64,000 nucleotides of DNA. Origin: Lithodes maja (Eukaryota; Arthropoda; Malacostraca; Decapoda; Lithodidae). This document shows positions 43,603-54,826 of this stretch, piece by piece. Made by a program: the position numbers and the translations under genes. Location: NCBI GenBank assembly GCA_037953745.1, contig JBAKBP010000783.1, positions 62,001 to 126,000 on the forward strand, in the 5' to 3' direction. The stretch's first letter is position 1, and every line of letters starts with the position of its first letter. The notes under the pieces were generated by a model that saw nothing but the letters and a program-made list of their open reading frames with translations, did no database searches and was not told the DNA's origin.

Positions 43603-46107
43603 ATGGCGCCACTAGACCCTGTTTTTGCTCTGTGCCTCACACCTTCTTGTTCAGGGATCCCTATTTTTGCCCATACTCTATGCATCAGATGGGTCAAATG
43701 CTTGGACCGGTCAAGGGGTCTGTGGGTGACGAAGAATTGTACTTTTTGTAGTCAATTGGGTACTAAAGTCTTACAACATGATAATTTGGCCGCGGCGGTT
43801 GCATTGTGCGAGGTCAAACAGCTTTTATCTACTTATGCTACGTCAGTGGCTCATAAAGCCTTGCAGTGTGATAACGTAGTTCTGTGGGACAGATTGATTG
43901 CTCAGTATCCCCCACTTAAACGTCCCCCTTCTAGAAGTAAAGTCAATGTGCGTAAGTCGACTGAGACTGGGCAGGCTACAGTACTTACTCTCTCCTCCGG
44001 CACATCTAAGAGACCTCGAGAGCCGACATCCCCGGCGACAACTTCCAAGTCGAAATCGAGGTCCAGGTCAAGGTCTCCCCTCCGACAGCAGCCACATACT
44101 CACTCTTCTTCCCCTGCGAGAAAGAAGTGCAAGGAGGAGAAGACCAAGGATAGTCCTGGTAGTAAATCAAAGTCGAGGCGAAGTCACAAGTCTTCTAAAA
44201 AAGACACTGATGTACGAAAGACCTCCAGGCGTTCGCCGGAGCCTCGTGCCTCGCTTTCTGCCTCTACTCCCGACATGTCTCATGTCCAATCTGACAGGTC
44301 GGGAGTGGAGTCAGAGACTGTGGTGGGGGATTTACCAGCGGACAAAGTGTCACCTAATATTATTACTAGTTCACATGTACCAGCTTTAGAGAGTTCTACC
44401 AGCAGTTATAACCCTCTAGAGGGCTCGAGTGAGGGCTCAGTAGTTGGTGTGGTACCGAGCTCACAAGTGAGTTCCGGCCAAGACCGGGGAGTTTGGAGGT
44501 ACTCCCAGCCATGGCGTGACGGTTCACATCATTCTTATGTACCAACGGTAGTGGCAGACGTCCACCGGGACGCTGAGATCCCATCGTCCATCCCGGACTT
44601 AACATGGCAGCATGAGGGGGTCCCAGCTTCGGCGGAATCCTCTCCTGAAAGGCCGGGGGAAAGGGATGAGGGTTCTATAATTTCTGAGATGGAGATTCAA
44701 GAGTCAGGTTCAGTGCTGGACGACTCTCAGAGTAGGAATGATTCGCCACAGAGTTCATCCTCTGCTAAATTTGTCACAGCTGATGAAATCAATGGGTTAC
44801 TAGCAAATGCACTAACAAAGTTTTTTGGTCAGCAGCAGGAGACTCCCACAGTTGGTTTGGGAGCTTCCACGACAGCATCGAATGTCCGACCTCTGGCTAC
44901 TTCTATTGCTTTGACACAAATTCCGCACCCTCCCCCTGTATCACCTACTATGGTTACTAGGCCAACTTCGGCGGCACTGACTACTTCCAATGTGAGAGTA
45001 GTAGCAGATGTAAATCCTCCCCCTTTAGACAAAGCGCCGGTCCGAAAGGGAGCTATGCCCCTCCTATACGGGCCAGATGAGTCATGGGTAACAATGTTCC
45101 CAGCAAAGCCAGAGGTAGCACAGTCCACTATGTCAGGGGAGCTTCCGGTACCACGTGAGTGGGTAATTCAAGGGAATAAATCTAGAAAGTTACGTGCTTT
45201 AGATATTCTAGGAAATGTACTTGATGTTAATATTAAGGCCATTCCTAACTATTATCACCATGATTATTTTGTGTATACTTCTACACCGGCCCTGCCCCCT
45301 GCGTCAGCTTCAAAACTGTTTTCGGACTGGACCAAGCATGACGGTTTCAATGATATAAAATCACTGTCAGCTCTAACACCAGAGTTAGGTTTAAAGACGT
45401 TCACAGACACAGCCGCAAATCCAGTTTTGAAGGTGGAACAGTTGGGTCCGGGTCCTTGGGTGGAATGGGAAGTGGAGGCTCAAAACTTTGCAACGACTTT
45501 TACCTCAAAATCTTCACACCAAATTCCACAAGAAAGCCATTCTTGGTTCTCGATACCGGTATTCTCTGCCGGCGGAGTTCCCTCTGCTTTATTTGCATTT
45601 TTAGCTGCCCCTAAAATTAATCTATGCGAACTTAAAGATCCCTTTTCCACACCGTTCACCGCTCACCTAGACCGGGAGTTTAGACTACGTGGGAAAGCAT
45701 ATAGACTGTTTTCCCAGTATATTGTCACACAACAGGTAGCGAAGTCAATGCTCAGATCTGCTCAGGCAATCGCGGACGCGGAAGTCCGAAAGGCTATCGA
45801 ACTATCTAGACGCTTGCTACTCCAGACTTCTATACAGTCACTGGGGGATATCCGTACAGCCTTGCTAGAGGCGGTGCGGGCACGACAAGATCTAAGGATG
45901 TCTCTCGTGAGGAAGCTCCCGAATAGGATTGCAAATCAAGTAGTTTTGTCCCCTGTTCTAACTGCCTCTTTAATGTCCCCGGAGGTGTGGAAAATAGTGT
46001 TCAACATGGCTCAGGCCTTTAAGCACAGTCCCGCCCCATCTATGAAACCTGCTTTCAATTTTACTAAGCCCAAACCAGTCGCAAAAGCTCAACCTGGTGG
46101 GGCCTAA
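43603..46107 (+). CDS. DIRS-B1 Gag (834 aa, intact)
   Basis: Structural protein expected to bind and package the DIRS RNA. It starts at ATG 43603 and has no internal break. Residues 1-55 are Cys-rich (CLTPSCSG, CIRWVKC, CTFCSQ), possibly zinc-binding. Residues about 140-215 form an Arg/Ser-rich low-complexity region (SKSRSRSRSPLRQQP, KSKSRRSHKSSKK) like an SR domain. Residues about 370-400 are acidic/Ser-rich. Residues 490-834 form the conserved part (VPREWVIQGNKSRKLRALD, FRLRGKAYRLFSQYIVTQQ, LRMSLVRKLPNRIANQ). The DIRS-B2 copy matches throughout. Gag identity rests on position and family layout, not on a known fold. Confidence 0.75.
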   Translation: MAPLDPVFALCLTPSCSGIPIFAHTLCIRWVKCLDRSRGLWVTKNCTFCSQLGTKVLQHDNLAAAVALCEVKQLLSTYATSVAHKALQCDNVVLWDRLIAQYPPLKRPPSRSKVNVRKSTETGQATVLTLSSGTSKRPREPTSPATTSKSKSRSRSRSPLRQQPHTHSSSPARKKCKEEKTKDSPGSKSKSRRSHKSSKKDTDVRKTSRRSPEPRASLSASTPDMSHVQSDRSGVESETVVGDLPADKVSPNIITSSHVPALESSTSSYNPLEGSSEGSVVGVVPSSQVSSGQDRGVWRYSQPWRDGSHHSYVPTVVADVHRDAEIPSSIPDLTWQHEGVPASAESSPERPGERDEGSIISEMEIQESGSVLDDSQSRNDSPQSSSSAKFVTADEINGLLANALTKFFGQQQETPTVGLGASTTASNVRPLATSIALTQIPHPPPVSPTMVTRPTSAALTTSNVRVVADVNPPPLDKAPVRKGAMPLLYGPDESWVTMFPAKPEVAQSTMSGELPVPREWVIQGNKSRKLRALDILGNVLDVNIKAIPNYYHHDYFVYTSTPALPPASASKLFSDWTKHDGFNDIKSLSALTPELGLKTFTDTAANPVLKVEQLGPGPWVEWEVEAQNFATTFTSKSSHQIPQESHSWFSIPVFSAGGVPSALFAFLAAPKINLCELKDPFSTPFTAHLDREFRLRGKAYRLFSQYIVTQQVAKSMLRSAQAIADAEVRKAIELSRRLLLQTSIQSLGDIRTALLEAVRARQDLRMSLVRKLPNRIANQVVLSPVLTASLMSPEVWKIVFNMAQAFKHSPAPSMKPAFNFTKPKPVAKAQPGGA

Positions 46108-46313
46108 GTCCTCTTCCTAAGTCCTCTTCCACCCAAAGTCAGGCTCAGTACAGATACAAGCAAGGAAAGTTTTCAGGTAATCATAAAGGACAGAAGTATC
46201 AACGACCAGGCCAGGGCCCGTCTCCGACCAAACCCGGCCAGTCATCAAAGCATACACCACCACCACCAGCAAAAATCTAGGGTCTCTCACTCCCAGGGCC
46301 AGTCTTCCGGCGG

Positions 46314-47872
46314 GTGGATCAGAGGGTAGTCCAGCCGGCGAACCCTTGTCTACTAACTGGGTCGTTCCGGGCGTGTCATCGTGCATGGCCATTAAACACA
46401 TGGGCGAGGATGGTGGCACGCAAAGGCATCACCTGGCAGTGGCTCCGGCGACCTCGCTTACGTCAGCCGACAAAGGCAAATTTTGTTTCATTAGAGGTGG
46501 AGTCACTGATCCAAGAGATGATCGCCAAGAATGTCATCATCCCGGTCCCTCAAAATTACCCAGTATTTACGTCCAAACTCTTTCTAGTGCCCAAAAGGGA
46601 CAGTGTTCAGCTGAGGCCGGTCGTAGACCTGTCTTATCTGAACCTCCATATTCACAACGTCTCCTTCAGGATGCTGACAGTGAATCAAATCGGGCTAACA
46701 CTTCCGCCGGGAGGGTGGATGTGTTCTTTAGACCTGACAGACGCGTACTGGCACGTCCCGGTAAACAAAAGGTTTCAACGATTTTTGGCATTATGAATAA
46801 AGCATCAATCAGACTTATGTCTTTCAGAGGATGCCGTTCGGTTTAAACCTAGCACCTCGCTTATTCACGAAATTGGTCCGGCAAACCCTGATGCCCATGT
46901 TAGAACAAGGGATCTGGATTTTGTGGTATCTAGACGACTGGCTGGTGGTGGCAGAGACGGAACAGTTATGCATCAATCATGTAAACATAACATGAAATCA
47001 TGTAAAATCTCTAGGGTTCAAGGTAAACCCGGTAAAGTCAAACTTTGTTCCCTCACGAGTGGTCCAGTGGATAGGGCTGGTCTGGGACACAGCTGCTCTC
47101 ACTCTGAGTTAGAGTGTGGACAATCGGAACAGGTTTCGCAAGAAACTGTTTATGTTTCTTCACAGTCTGACTACGACACGGAGAGTCTGGGAATCTCTGG
47201 TCGGCTCTCTCAACTGGATTCAACTAACTGTCAAGTTGGGCTGGTTGAAAGTCAAACGTTTAATATTGGAGGGCAACAAATTTTTTCCACTATTGCCGGC
47301 GGAAACATTATGGCCCATCCCAAAATTAATACACAGCTTACTAGCGGTCTGGGCAAAGAGGGAAACATTGCACTCGGTCATGTCATGGACCATCTCCTCC
47401 GCCGACGGTATGGGTAGACACGGATGCGTCAGGAACGATAGGTTGGGGCTTTCAGTCAAACCACGGGCATCAGGGTCAAGGGCTTTGGTCCCATTCAGAA
47501 ACCTCCCACATCAATGTCAAAGAGTTACTAGTCCCCTTGTATTTCCTTCAGGCTCACGGCTCTACTTTACGGGACAAATCGGTGGCCTTCAGGATGGACA
47601 ATCTGAATGCGGTTCACTGCATTCAGAAACAAGGGTCAACGAGATCTTGGAAGTTGCTAAACGTGTCAGAAAAGATTTTTGTTCTAGCCAGCGAGCTGAA
47701 CATTCATCTTCACGCATCTTATCTCCCAGGCGTAGCAAACGTCTGGGCAGACGCTCTGTCCCGGAGACAGAGCACAACGGTATAATGGGCGCTCAAGCAA
47801 AACATTTTCGACCAAATGATTGTGGAGCCTTACCGTCCACAAGTGGATCTGTTTGCGTCCGAGGAGACTCAC
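46314..47872 (+). pseudogene. DIRS-B1 reverse transcriptase/RNase H, several breaks
   Basis: RT motifs: VFTSKLFLVPKRDSVQLRPV, MCSLDLTDAYWHVPV (motif A Asp present), then a stop at 46794-46796. In other frames come FGLNLAPRLFTKLVRQTL and the intact catalytic YLDDW at 46927-46941. The connection reads RVWESLVGSLNWIQLTVKLG. A frame change near 47400 leads to RNase H: VWVDTDASG, KELLVPLYFLQAHG, FRMDNLNAVHCIQKQGS and NVWADALSRR, so the D-E-D-D residues are all there. A TAA stop at 47783-47785 precedes VEPYRPQVDLFASEETH, where LINE copy B is inserted at 47873. Confidence 0.82.
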
Positions 47873-48735
47873 GGGACGAAAATGAAGCTTTAAGATTGCA
47901 ACTTGAAGAATACAAAGGGCAAACCAAGGAAATGAAAACACATGTGGAGGAGATTAAGGAGAAACACAATAAATGGGTTAATGACGAAGGAGGAAAAGTG
48001 AAGGAAGTGGCAATGAAGGAAATCATGGAGGAACAAAAGAAACAATCAGAACGGGAAAATAAAGATTTAGAATCAGTGGTAGTAAAAGCTATGAGGAGAA
48101 ATGAACAGGTCCTGCGTGAAACAATAGATAGAAATAAGTGTATTATTGTATTTGGGGATATAGAGGAGCACATAATTGAGAGGAAAGCTAGGGATAAGGA
48201 AGAAATTAATAAGGTAAAAACATTGATCAAGCATGTCGATGAAGAAGGAAACAACTGGAGAGATGATATTGAAGAAGTTAGGAGAATGGGTAAATATAGT
48301 GAGGGAAACACAAGGCCAATGAGAGTGCAGTTTAGGTCTAGGGTAACAGTGGATGCAATAATGAACGTAACATGGAGACTTAACTTGACCAGCAAGTTTA
48401 AGAAAATTACAATTAGAAAAGACATGAGTATTGAGGATCGAAACATAAGAAAGGAATTGCAAACCGAGGCAAATGTAAAGAATGGAGAAAGGACGAAAGA
48501 AGACGAAAAGAAGTTTTTCTGGAGAGTGTGGGAGGGAAAACTCAAGAAATGGTATATAAAGCGAAGGGACGAAGTAGGGAGGGAAAAGGAGATGGTGCGG
48601 GTGACGGGGGAGAAGGCAGAGAGAGGGGAGGTGGAGATAGAGAGAGAAACAGTCCAAGTGGAGGCAGAGGGAGGGGAGGTGGAAACGGAGCGAGAAACAG
48701 TCCAGGTGGAGACAAGAGAAGAGGAGACAAGCTAG
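47873..48735 (+). pseudogene. LINE copy B ORF1, N-terminus missing
   Basis: Starts at DENEALRLQLEEYKGQTKEM, a coiled-coil part, and continues to the tail ETVQVETREEETS. It is open throughout but lacks its natural start. The longer open frame that runs in from the left is DIRS RT sequence and is a chance fusion. Confidence 0.8.
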
Positions 48736-51652
48736 GAAATAAATTGGGAGGGGTACGTACAAAAAAGAAAGGAACGGGCAGGGACGAGAAAAATAGGGAA
48801 AATACTGGAAACGCTAAGTTCATGTATACAAATATTGATGGGTTAATTTCCAAAAAGATTGAGTTTGACGAATATGTAAAGAGAGAGAGGCCCGGGGTAG
48901 TATGTTTGACTGAAACTAAGCTTAACCAGGAGGTAGACACGAATATAATTAGTTGTGCAGGATACAGTACATGGAGAAGAGACAGGTTAGGAAAGCTAGG
49001 AGGAGGAGTGCTGATCATGGTAGATAATAAAATTACTGCTAAAGAATTAAAACTTGGTGATAGCATTGCTGAAGTGGTAGCAGTTGAAATTGAGGATAAT
49101 GATAGGTCAAAATTGGACATTGTATCAGTTTATTTACCTCCTAAGACTAAATCTTGGAGCAACGATGAATATAATGAATTAATTTTGGAAACCTTGCGTA
49201 TGTTAGAAATTATTTGTAAAAGGAAAAATAGGCTTATTCTTGCAGGGGACTTTAATTGCGGGGAGGTGGATTGGGAATGTTTGGATGCGGGTTCAAATGA
49301 AAATACTTGGGGTAGCAAATTTCTTGAACTAACAATGGGGTATCTATTAACACAACACGTTATGGAAAATACAAGATTTAGAGGAGGTGATGAACCATCA
49401 AGACTCGACTTATTATTCACCAAAGACCCCCAAGAAATAAAGAACCTAACATATTTGAGTCCCATGGGAAAAAGCGATCATGCTGTGATTGAATTTGAAT
49501 TGACAGTGGAATTTCTGGAAGGCAGAGAGGAGGAACATAGGGAATATAGACTAAATTATAGTAAGGCGGATTATGAATCATTACGAGGATACTTTGCAAA
49601 TATAGATTGGTCATTTATTGAGCAAGAACAGAATATTCAGGTAAAATACACCATGTTACTAGACATTTACAGGGAAGGGGTAGATAAATATGTACCAACA
49701 TTTAAGGATAGAAAGCTGGTTAAGGAGAAAGAGTGGTTTAACATGCGATGTCACATTGCCCAGAACAAAAAGGACTCTGCATGGAATAAAGTGAGAAGGA
49801 GACACACTGAGGAAAAATGGAATGAGTATAAGAATGCTAGAAACAACTATGTCAAGACTATAAGAGAGGAGAAAAAGAACTTTGAAAAAGATATACAGTA
49901 GTAAACAAATGTAATAAAGAACCCAAGCTGTTCTATAGTTATATCAACGGCAAAACAAAAATAAAGGACAAAATAACAAAGCTTAGGGTAGAGGGTCAAT
50001 TATATGAAGACACAGTGGGTATGTGTGAAATTATGAATGATACATTAACATCCGTGTTTGTGGAGGAGGATGACTATGTAGAACCTGTGGTGGAATTGAA
50101 CGAGATACAGGGACTAGAGTCGATAGAAGTCAACAAGGATGAACTAAAATCATTGTTGGAAGAATTGGACGTGAGAAAATCTATGGGCCCAGATAACATT
50201 GCTGGATGGGTATTGAGAGAATGTTCTGAACAACTAGTGAGACCTATTTTTAATATTGTTCAACACTCATTAAACAAGGGGGAACTTCCCTTAGAATGGA
50301 AACAAGCAAATATAACTCCAATATATAAAAGTGGAAATAAAGAAGACCCGCTAAATTATCGACCGGTATCCTTAACGAGTGTTATATGCAAGCTTTGTGA
50401 AAAGATTATTAGAAAAAGATGGGTGGGTATGTTGGAGGAGAGGGAAATAATTTCAAGCAAGCAGTTCGGGTTCAGAAAAGGTCATTCGTGTACCACAAAT
50501 TTGTTAAGTTACTATGATAGGGTAATTAACATTGTACAAGGGAGGGAGGGGTGGGTGGATTGTATTTACTTAGATTTCAAGAAGGCATTTGATAAGGTGC
50601 CTCATAAGAGATTGTTGTGGAAGCTCAGGACTGTGGGGCGGGTTGAGGGAGTATTATTAAAGTGGATGGAAAACTATTTAATTGGGAGGGAAATGCGAAC
50701 AGTAATAAAAGGAAAGTTCTCCTCGTGGAAAAGGGTAAAAAGCGGAGTGCCTCAAGGATCGGTGTTGGCCCCAATCATGTTTTTGGTTTTCATCAACGAC
50801 CTTCAAATGGGAATAGGCTCATATATATCTATGTTTGCTGATGATGCAAAATTAATGAAGCATATTACAAGTAGGAGTAGTTGTGAAGAATTACAGAGAG
50901 ACCTAGATAAGTTATATGAGTGGAGTCAAACTTGGAAAATGGAATTCAACACGAGTAAGTGTCAGGTTCTTGAGATGGGAAAAAGTAAATATAGACCTTC
51001 TTGGGGATATAAAATAGGAGATGAAATAATTAGTAAAGCTGTGAAAGCAAAAGACCTAGGGGTAGTTGTGGCAGACAGCTTGTCACCTGAACAGCATATA
51101 AATAAAATAACTGGTGAAACCTATGCAGTGTTGACTAACATGAGAATAGCTCTGAATTATTTAGATGAAGAGATGTTAGCAAAAATAATAGGGACAATAA
51201 TACGACCAAGACTGGAGTATGCAGCAGTGGTGTGGTCTCCACACCTTATAAAACATAATAAAAAACTGGAAAGAGTTCAGAGAGTTGCCACTAAGATGAT
51301 AGCTAGCCTTAGAGACCTGCCTTATGAGGAAAGATTGGAGAGGCTAAAGCTGCCAACGCTGAGGGAGAGGAGAGAGAGAGGTGACATGATCATGATGTTT
51401 AAGTGTGTGAAAGGTTTTGAGAAGATCGACAAGGGAGATTTTGTGGTGAGGGACGAGGGAAGAACCAGGGGTCATGATTGTAAGTTGAGGAAAGTTATAT
51501 GTAAGTCTGATGTAAGAAAGTTCAGCTTCCCGTATAGAAGCATTGAGTGTTGGAATAAGTTGGATGGGGAGGTGGTGGGAGCAAGAAATATCCAAACTTT
51601 TAAAGCAAAATTGGATAAATGTAGAGAGAGAGACAGGACAACACGAGCTTAG
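48736..51652 (+). pseudogene. LINE copy B ORF2 (endonuclease/RT), 5-bp frameshift
   Basis: Endonuclease: MYTNIDGLISKKIEF, TETKLN, AGDFNC, SRLDLLFT and GKSDH. The frame breaks at about 49893-49903, where copy A has GATACAGTAAAC and this copy has five extra bases. It resumes as VNKCNKEPKLFYSYINGK and runs through SGVPQGSVLAP, the catalytic FADD (50834-50845) and RERRERGDMIMMFK to the stop at 51652. The lesion differs from those in copy A. The ORF2 frame is open from 48528, overlapping ORF1 by about 200 nt. Confidence 0.85.
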
Positions 51653-51700
51653 GCTCAAATCCTGTATACTACAATTAGGTGAGTACAATTAGGTGAGTAC

Positions 51701-52960
51701 AAACTCCCGCTGTACCTCACCCGCCGGACAATAACGCCGGCGGGAGGACCCGACGCACTGGTGACGGACTGGAACATGTGGAGTTCCGTTTATCTGTTTC
51801 CGCCACCAGACGCTTCTCTAATATTATCGGGGCGTAGTCTCGTTAATCGCGCCCCTGTGGCCGGCGGAGTTGTGGTACCAGCAATTGAAAACGTGTTGCC
51901 CGAACCCGGTGTCGCTCCCGGTCGGGTATTTCCACTTAGACGCGATTGGCAACCTAGAGAGCTCTCTTACTTTTGCATTATGGACATTCAGGAGGCCAAG
52001 TGGCTAACACCGTATGGTAGAAACGTGACTGATAAATTCATGAATCAATATACCCAATCTACGAAGAGACAGTATCAATCGCACTGGCAGTCCTTTACTT
52101 CTTGGATAATTAGAACAGAACAAACCGTTCCTTCGGTGGCTTTGGTTTTTCATTATTTAAACTATCTGTTCGAGCAGAAACGTCTATCTGTAGTAACGTT
52201 AAAAAATCACTTAACAGCAATTAGGATGCCATTCCTTGACCTTACAGGTCTAACCATACCACTAGCGGAGGAAAAAGGTTTCATGAGAGCATGTTTTAAA
52301 CTCCGCCCACCTCCCCGTCAGCTCATGCCTACCTGGTCTCTGGACAAGGCGTTGTCTTTACTTCATTCCCGTCTGTACCAAAATACTGCAGATTTTGACT
52401 TACTTTTAAAAAGGGCAGTTTTCCTTATGGCTTTGGATACCGGACACAGGGTGTCTGAGCTGGCGGCGATGAGCAACACACCTAATTGCATACGGTTTGG
52501 TAGGCTCAATGAGTGTATTCATTTTGCACCTTCCCCGGCGTTCATCGCCAAAAATGAGCACAGTGAACATGTGTTTTCAGAGTTCACGGTGCCGGCGTTA
52601 AAAAGGGGAAAAGTGCACCATAATTTATGTCCAGTGCAAGCTCTAACCAAATATTTGAGAGTAGCACCTCTGAATCAACAGGGTGCTTTATGAGTAGCGA
52701 GTACGGGCCAACGCTTAATGAAACGTAAACTAGCTTCTCTCTTAGTCGAAGTCATTAAAGAGAGTAATCCCGGCGGCGTGGGAAGAGCCCACGATTTACG
52801 TAAATGGGCGGCCTCTTTGCGTTTCCTTAAGAATTTTTCTGTTGAGGACATAGCGTCTACGCACCTTTGGTCCTCTAATCATACGTTTTTGACTCGATAC
52901 CTTTCAGTACCTCTAGACAGACCTTCCATGCCATGTATAGCTTTAAGGCAGAGGGTCTAG
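51701..52960 (+). pseudogene. DIRS-B1 Pro-rich domain and tyrosine recombinase, one nonsense codon
   Basis: Begins KLPLYLTRRT, VTDWNMWSSVYLFPPPDASL, FCIMDIQEAKWLTPYGRN. The recombinase N-terminus follows (FHYLNYLFEQKRLSVVTLKN). The catalytic part has ALDTGHRVSELAAMS (first Arg), then a TGA at 52691-52693 after NQQGAL, then GRAHDLRKWAASLRFL (H-x-x-R), LWSSNHTFLTRYLS (Trp and nucleophile Tyr) and the stop at 52960. Apart from the single stop, all catalytic residues are present, so this recombinase was recently functional. Confidence 0.85.
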
Positions 52961-53652
52961 GTGGCCTCTAAGTCACTTATTGTTTAAGTTAAGAAAAGAG
53001 GGGGGGGGGGGTGCAGTCAGTGTAACATAGGACACCCTAGACCCCGCCGGAGTATGTGTACGGATCATACGAGCTGTGATACTGTATATAGGTGTTGTGA
53101 TATAAAATTTCTCTGTAATATGCATTACGGGAAATTGTGCTAAAGTACAATAGTAGTAAAACAACAACTCTTGTTGAAAGTAGTTTTGGCTGTGAAGCAA
53201 TATAATTTTAAGACAATCTCAGTAGTTGCGACTGCAAATTTTATTTTTGATGTAAATACTTTTGCATAAGTACAAGAGTTCAGTACTTCTGCGAAAGTAC
53301 AAGAATTCATGTTATGTTTGGGTATATTTTTAGGAATATATCCACTAGTTTAATGGGGTTTATATGTGCACATGTAGACTTATAAGTTTTTATTTTTCAC
53401 CACTTACTTAAGTGGGGTGCCTTCTTAACTAGCAGATCTGTGTACAGAGTCTCAGAGTTAACCCTTTTTATTCAAGCAGGCTTCTTCGAAGCACGCTCCT
53501 GCTTGTACCCCTTTTTGAATATATATGCTGTATAAAGTTCATGCACAAAATATATCTTTTTTACAAAGTATGAATACTATGTGGTTGTTTGATTATCTGC
53601 TTTTGCTAGAGTTATGATATGATTACGAATGTCCCCCTCCAGTCTTAGATAT
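52961..53652 (+). other. DIRS-B1 3' non-coding region
   Basis: Sequence between recombinase and ICR: a G run at 53001-53012, ACTTTTGCATAAGTACAAGA-type near-repeats at 53250-53310, and no gene. Confidence 0.5.
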
Positions 53653-53763
53653 CAGGCATAATCGTCAATGATGGAGGGGCCACTAATAAATTATAGGTTT
53701 GACTCCTGCAAGGAGATAAAGAAAATCTAATATTTAGTAGTGGCCCCGTAATCATTGACGACT
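53653..53763 (+). repeat. ICR of DIRS-B1
   Basis: 53653-53692 is complementary to the outer left ITR (GGGGCCACTAATAAATT). 53693-53763 is complementary to the outer right ITR (ATAGGTTTGACTCC through TAGTGGCCCCGTAATC). The two join at AAATT (AATTT on the other strand), the circle-junction core. Confidence 0.88.
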
Positions 53764-54469
53764 GGGGCCCTCCCGACCATCCCCTTCCCATTCGTTGATG
53801 TATTAACTCCTTCAGACATATTATGTTCCAATAAGTCCGAGGAGGCGGGAGCCCCGGGATCAAATGACCAAATGAGCTAGTCAATTCAGCTAATATCTCC
53901 ATTTTTAAGTCTAGAGTTAATGCTTTTTTGCAGCATTAATTCTAATTTTTAAACTTATTTTATTCTATTTTATTGTATTATATTTAAGCTTGATATCCTC
54001 CACTGCATAATATGTTATCTGTGTTTAATATGTGTATATGTACAGTACAGTATACAGTGTATGTTTTTATTTTTTCCTAAGTTGCCATTGTCTCTCTCCA
54101 GTGCCTCCGGGTGTTTTGTGTGGATTGATCTTGATGGTGTTTCTGCACCCTGGTTGGAGACTTCGGCATCTCATATAATAATAATAATAATCATTGCCAC
54201 TGCCTCGCACTACACTCACAACAACACTGCGGCCGTTAGAATTATCGGAGGAGGCTGAGGTTGCCACCAACGGTTTTATCGTAAGCTAACTTATCGGACT
54301 TACTGAGCTCATATGACGCAAAATCGCGTCATAAACTTATTGGAGAGGCATGGAGATAAGTCCATATGACGCGATCGCGTCATATGAGTTTTTGGTTATA
54401 AGTTCCATATGACGCGATCGCGTCATATATGTCGCAAGGAGTTAAGGATTTTGGTTTACTTGATATGTC
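53764..54469 (+). other. Sequence between ICR and right ITR of DIRS-B1
   Basis: Unassigned 0.7 kb with an ATA-repeat at 54177-54192 and three palindromes at 54310-54428. It may be an insertion, since DIRS-A1 has its ICR directly beside the right ITR. Confidence 0.45.
54310..54428. repeat. Three ATGACGCGATCGCGTCAT palindromes
   Basis: 54363-54386 is a perfect 24-bp palindrome; 54406-54428 is the same but for the last base; 54310-54333 is a diverged copy with an AAAATCGCG centre. The ATGACG half-site recurs at 54480 at the start of the right ITR. Confidence 0.9.
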
Positions 54470-54826
54470 AGTGAAGGAAATATGACGCCTGAAGTCAGCG
54501 TCTGGTCAAATATTCACACAAGTACATCCACCTGTATATGGAAAGCTTATAAATAGTTATTCTTATTTTCTTTTTATTTATTATTTGTTACGAAGTTTTT
54601 TCGTAGTGAGAACCCAATTTCATAATGACAGAACCATGAGTGAGGTTGTGTGCGCTTATGATGAAGGCTTCTCAATTTTTTATGCTCTGCGCGGTAGATT
54701 CAAACTACGGTAAATGAGCGTTTGAAGAGGAGGCCTTATGTAATAGGCATAATCGTCAATGATTACGGGGCCACTACTAAATATTAGGTTTTCTTTATCT
54801 CCCTGCAGGAGTCAAACCTATAATTT
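54470..54826 (+). repeat. Right ITR of DIRS-B1
   Basis: Inverse of 37300-37630, plus about 45 bp of extra terminal sequence (TAGGTTTTCTTTATCTCC...) before the ATTT core at 54823-54826. The left ITR lacks this extension. Confidence 0.88.

Larger units (their letters stand above)
47873..51700 (+). mobile_element. CR1/L2-like LINE, copy B (5'-truncated)
   Basis: It interrupts the DIRS-B1 codons for SEETH|KLPLYLTRRT exactly, with at most a 2-bp duplication. It begins inside ORF1 and ends in tandem TTAGGTGAGTACAA units (51673-51700). Near-identical to copy A but longer at its 5' end. Confidence 0.88.
37300..54826 (+). mobile_element. DIRS-B1: complete DIRS retrotransposon with two LINE insertions
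   Basis: Order: core ATTT (37300-37303), left ITR, leader interrupted by LINE copy C, Gag (43603-46107), RT/RNase H (46314-47872), LINE copy B, Pro-rich domain and recombinase (51701-52960), ICR (53653-53763), right ITR (54470-54822) and core ATTT (54823-54826). Without the LINEs it would be about 9.3 kb. Both chromosomal ends carry the same ATTT that appears once in the ICR junction, as expected for DIRS integration from a circle. RT and recombinase have stops and frameshifts; Gag is open. Confidence 0.9.

Noticed and set aside
47116..48735. A 539-residue fusion protein
   Set aside because: The left half is DIRS-B1 RT partly out of frame and the right half is LINE ORF1; the join is the LINE insertion point at 47873.
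54061..54258. Small coding gene at a microsatellite
   Set aside because: Short frame across an ATA repeat with no start context or similarity.
37300..54826. LTR (Ty3/gypsy) retrotransposon
   Set aside because: The repeats are inverted, not direct; an ICR and a tyrosine recombinase are present and no DDE integrase is seen.
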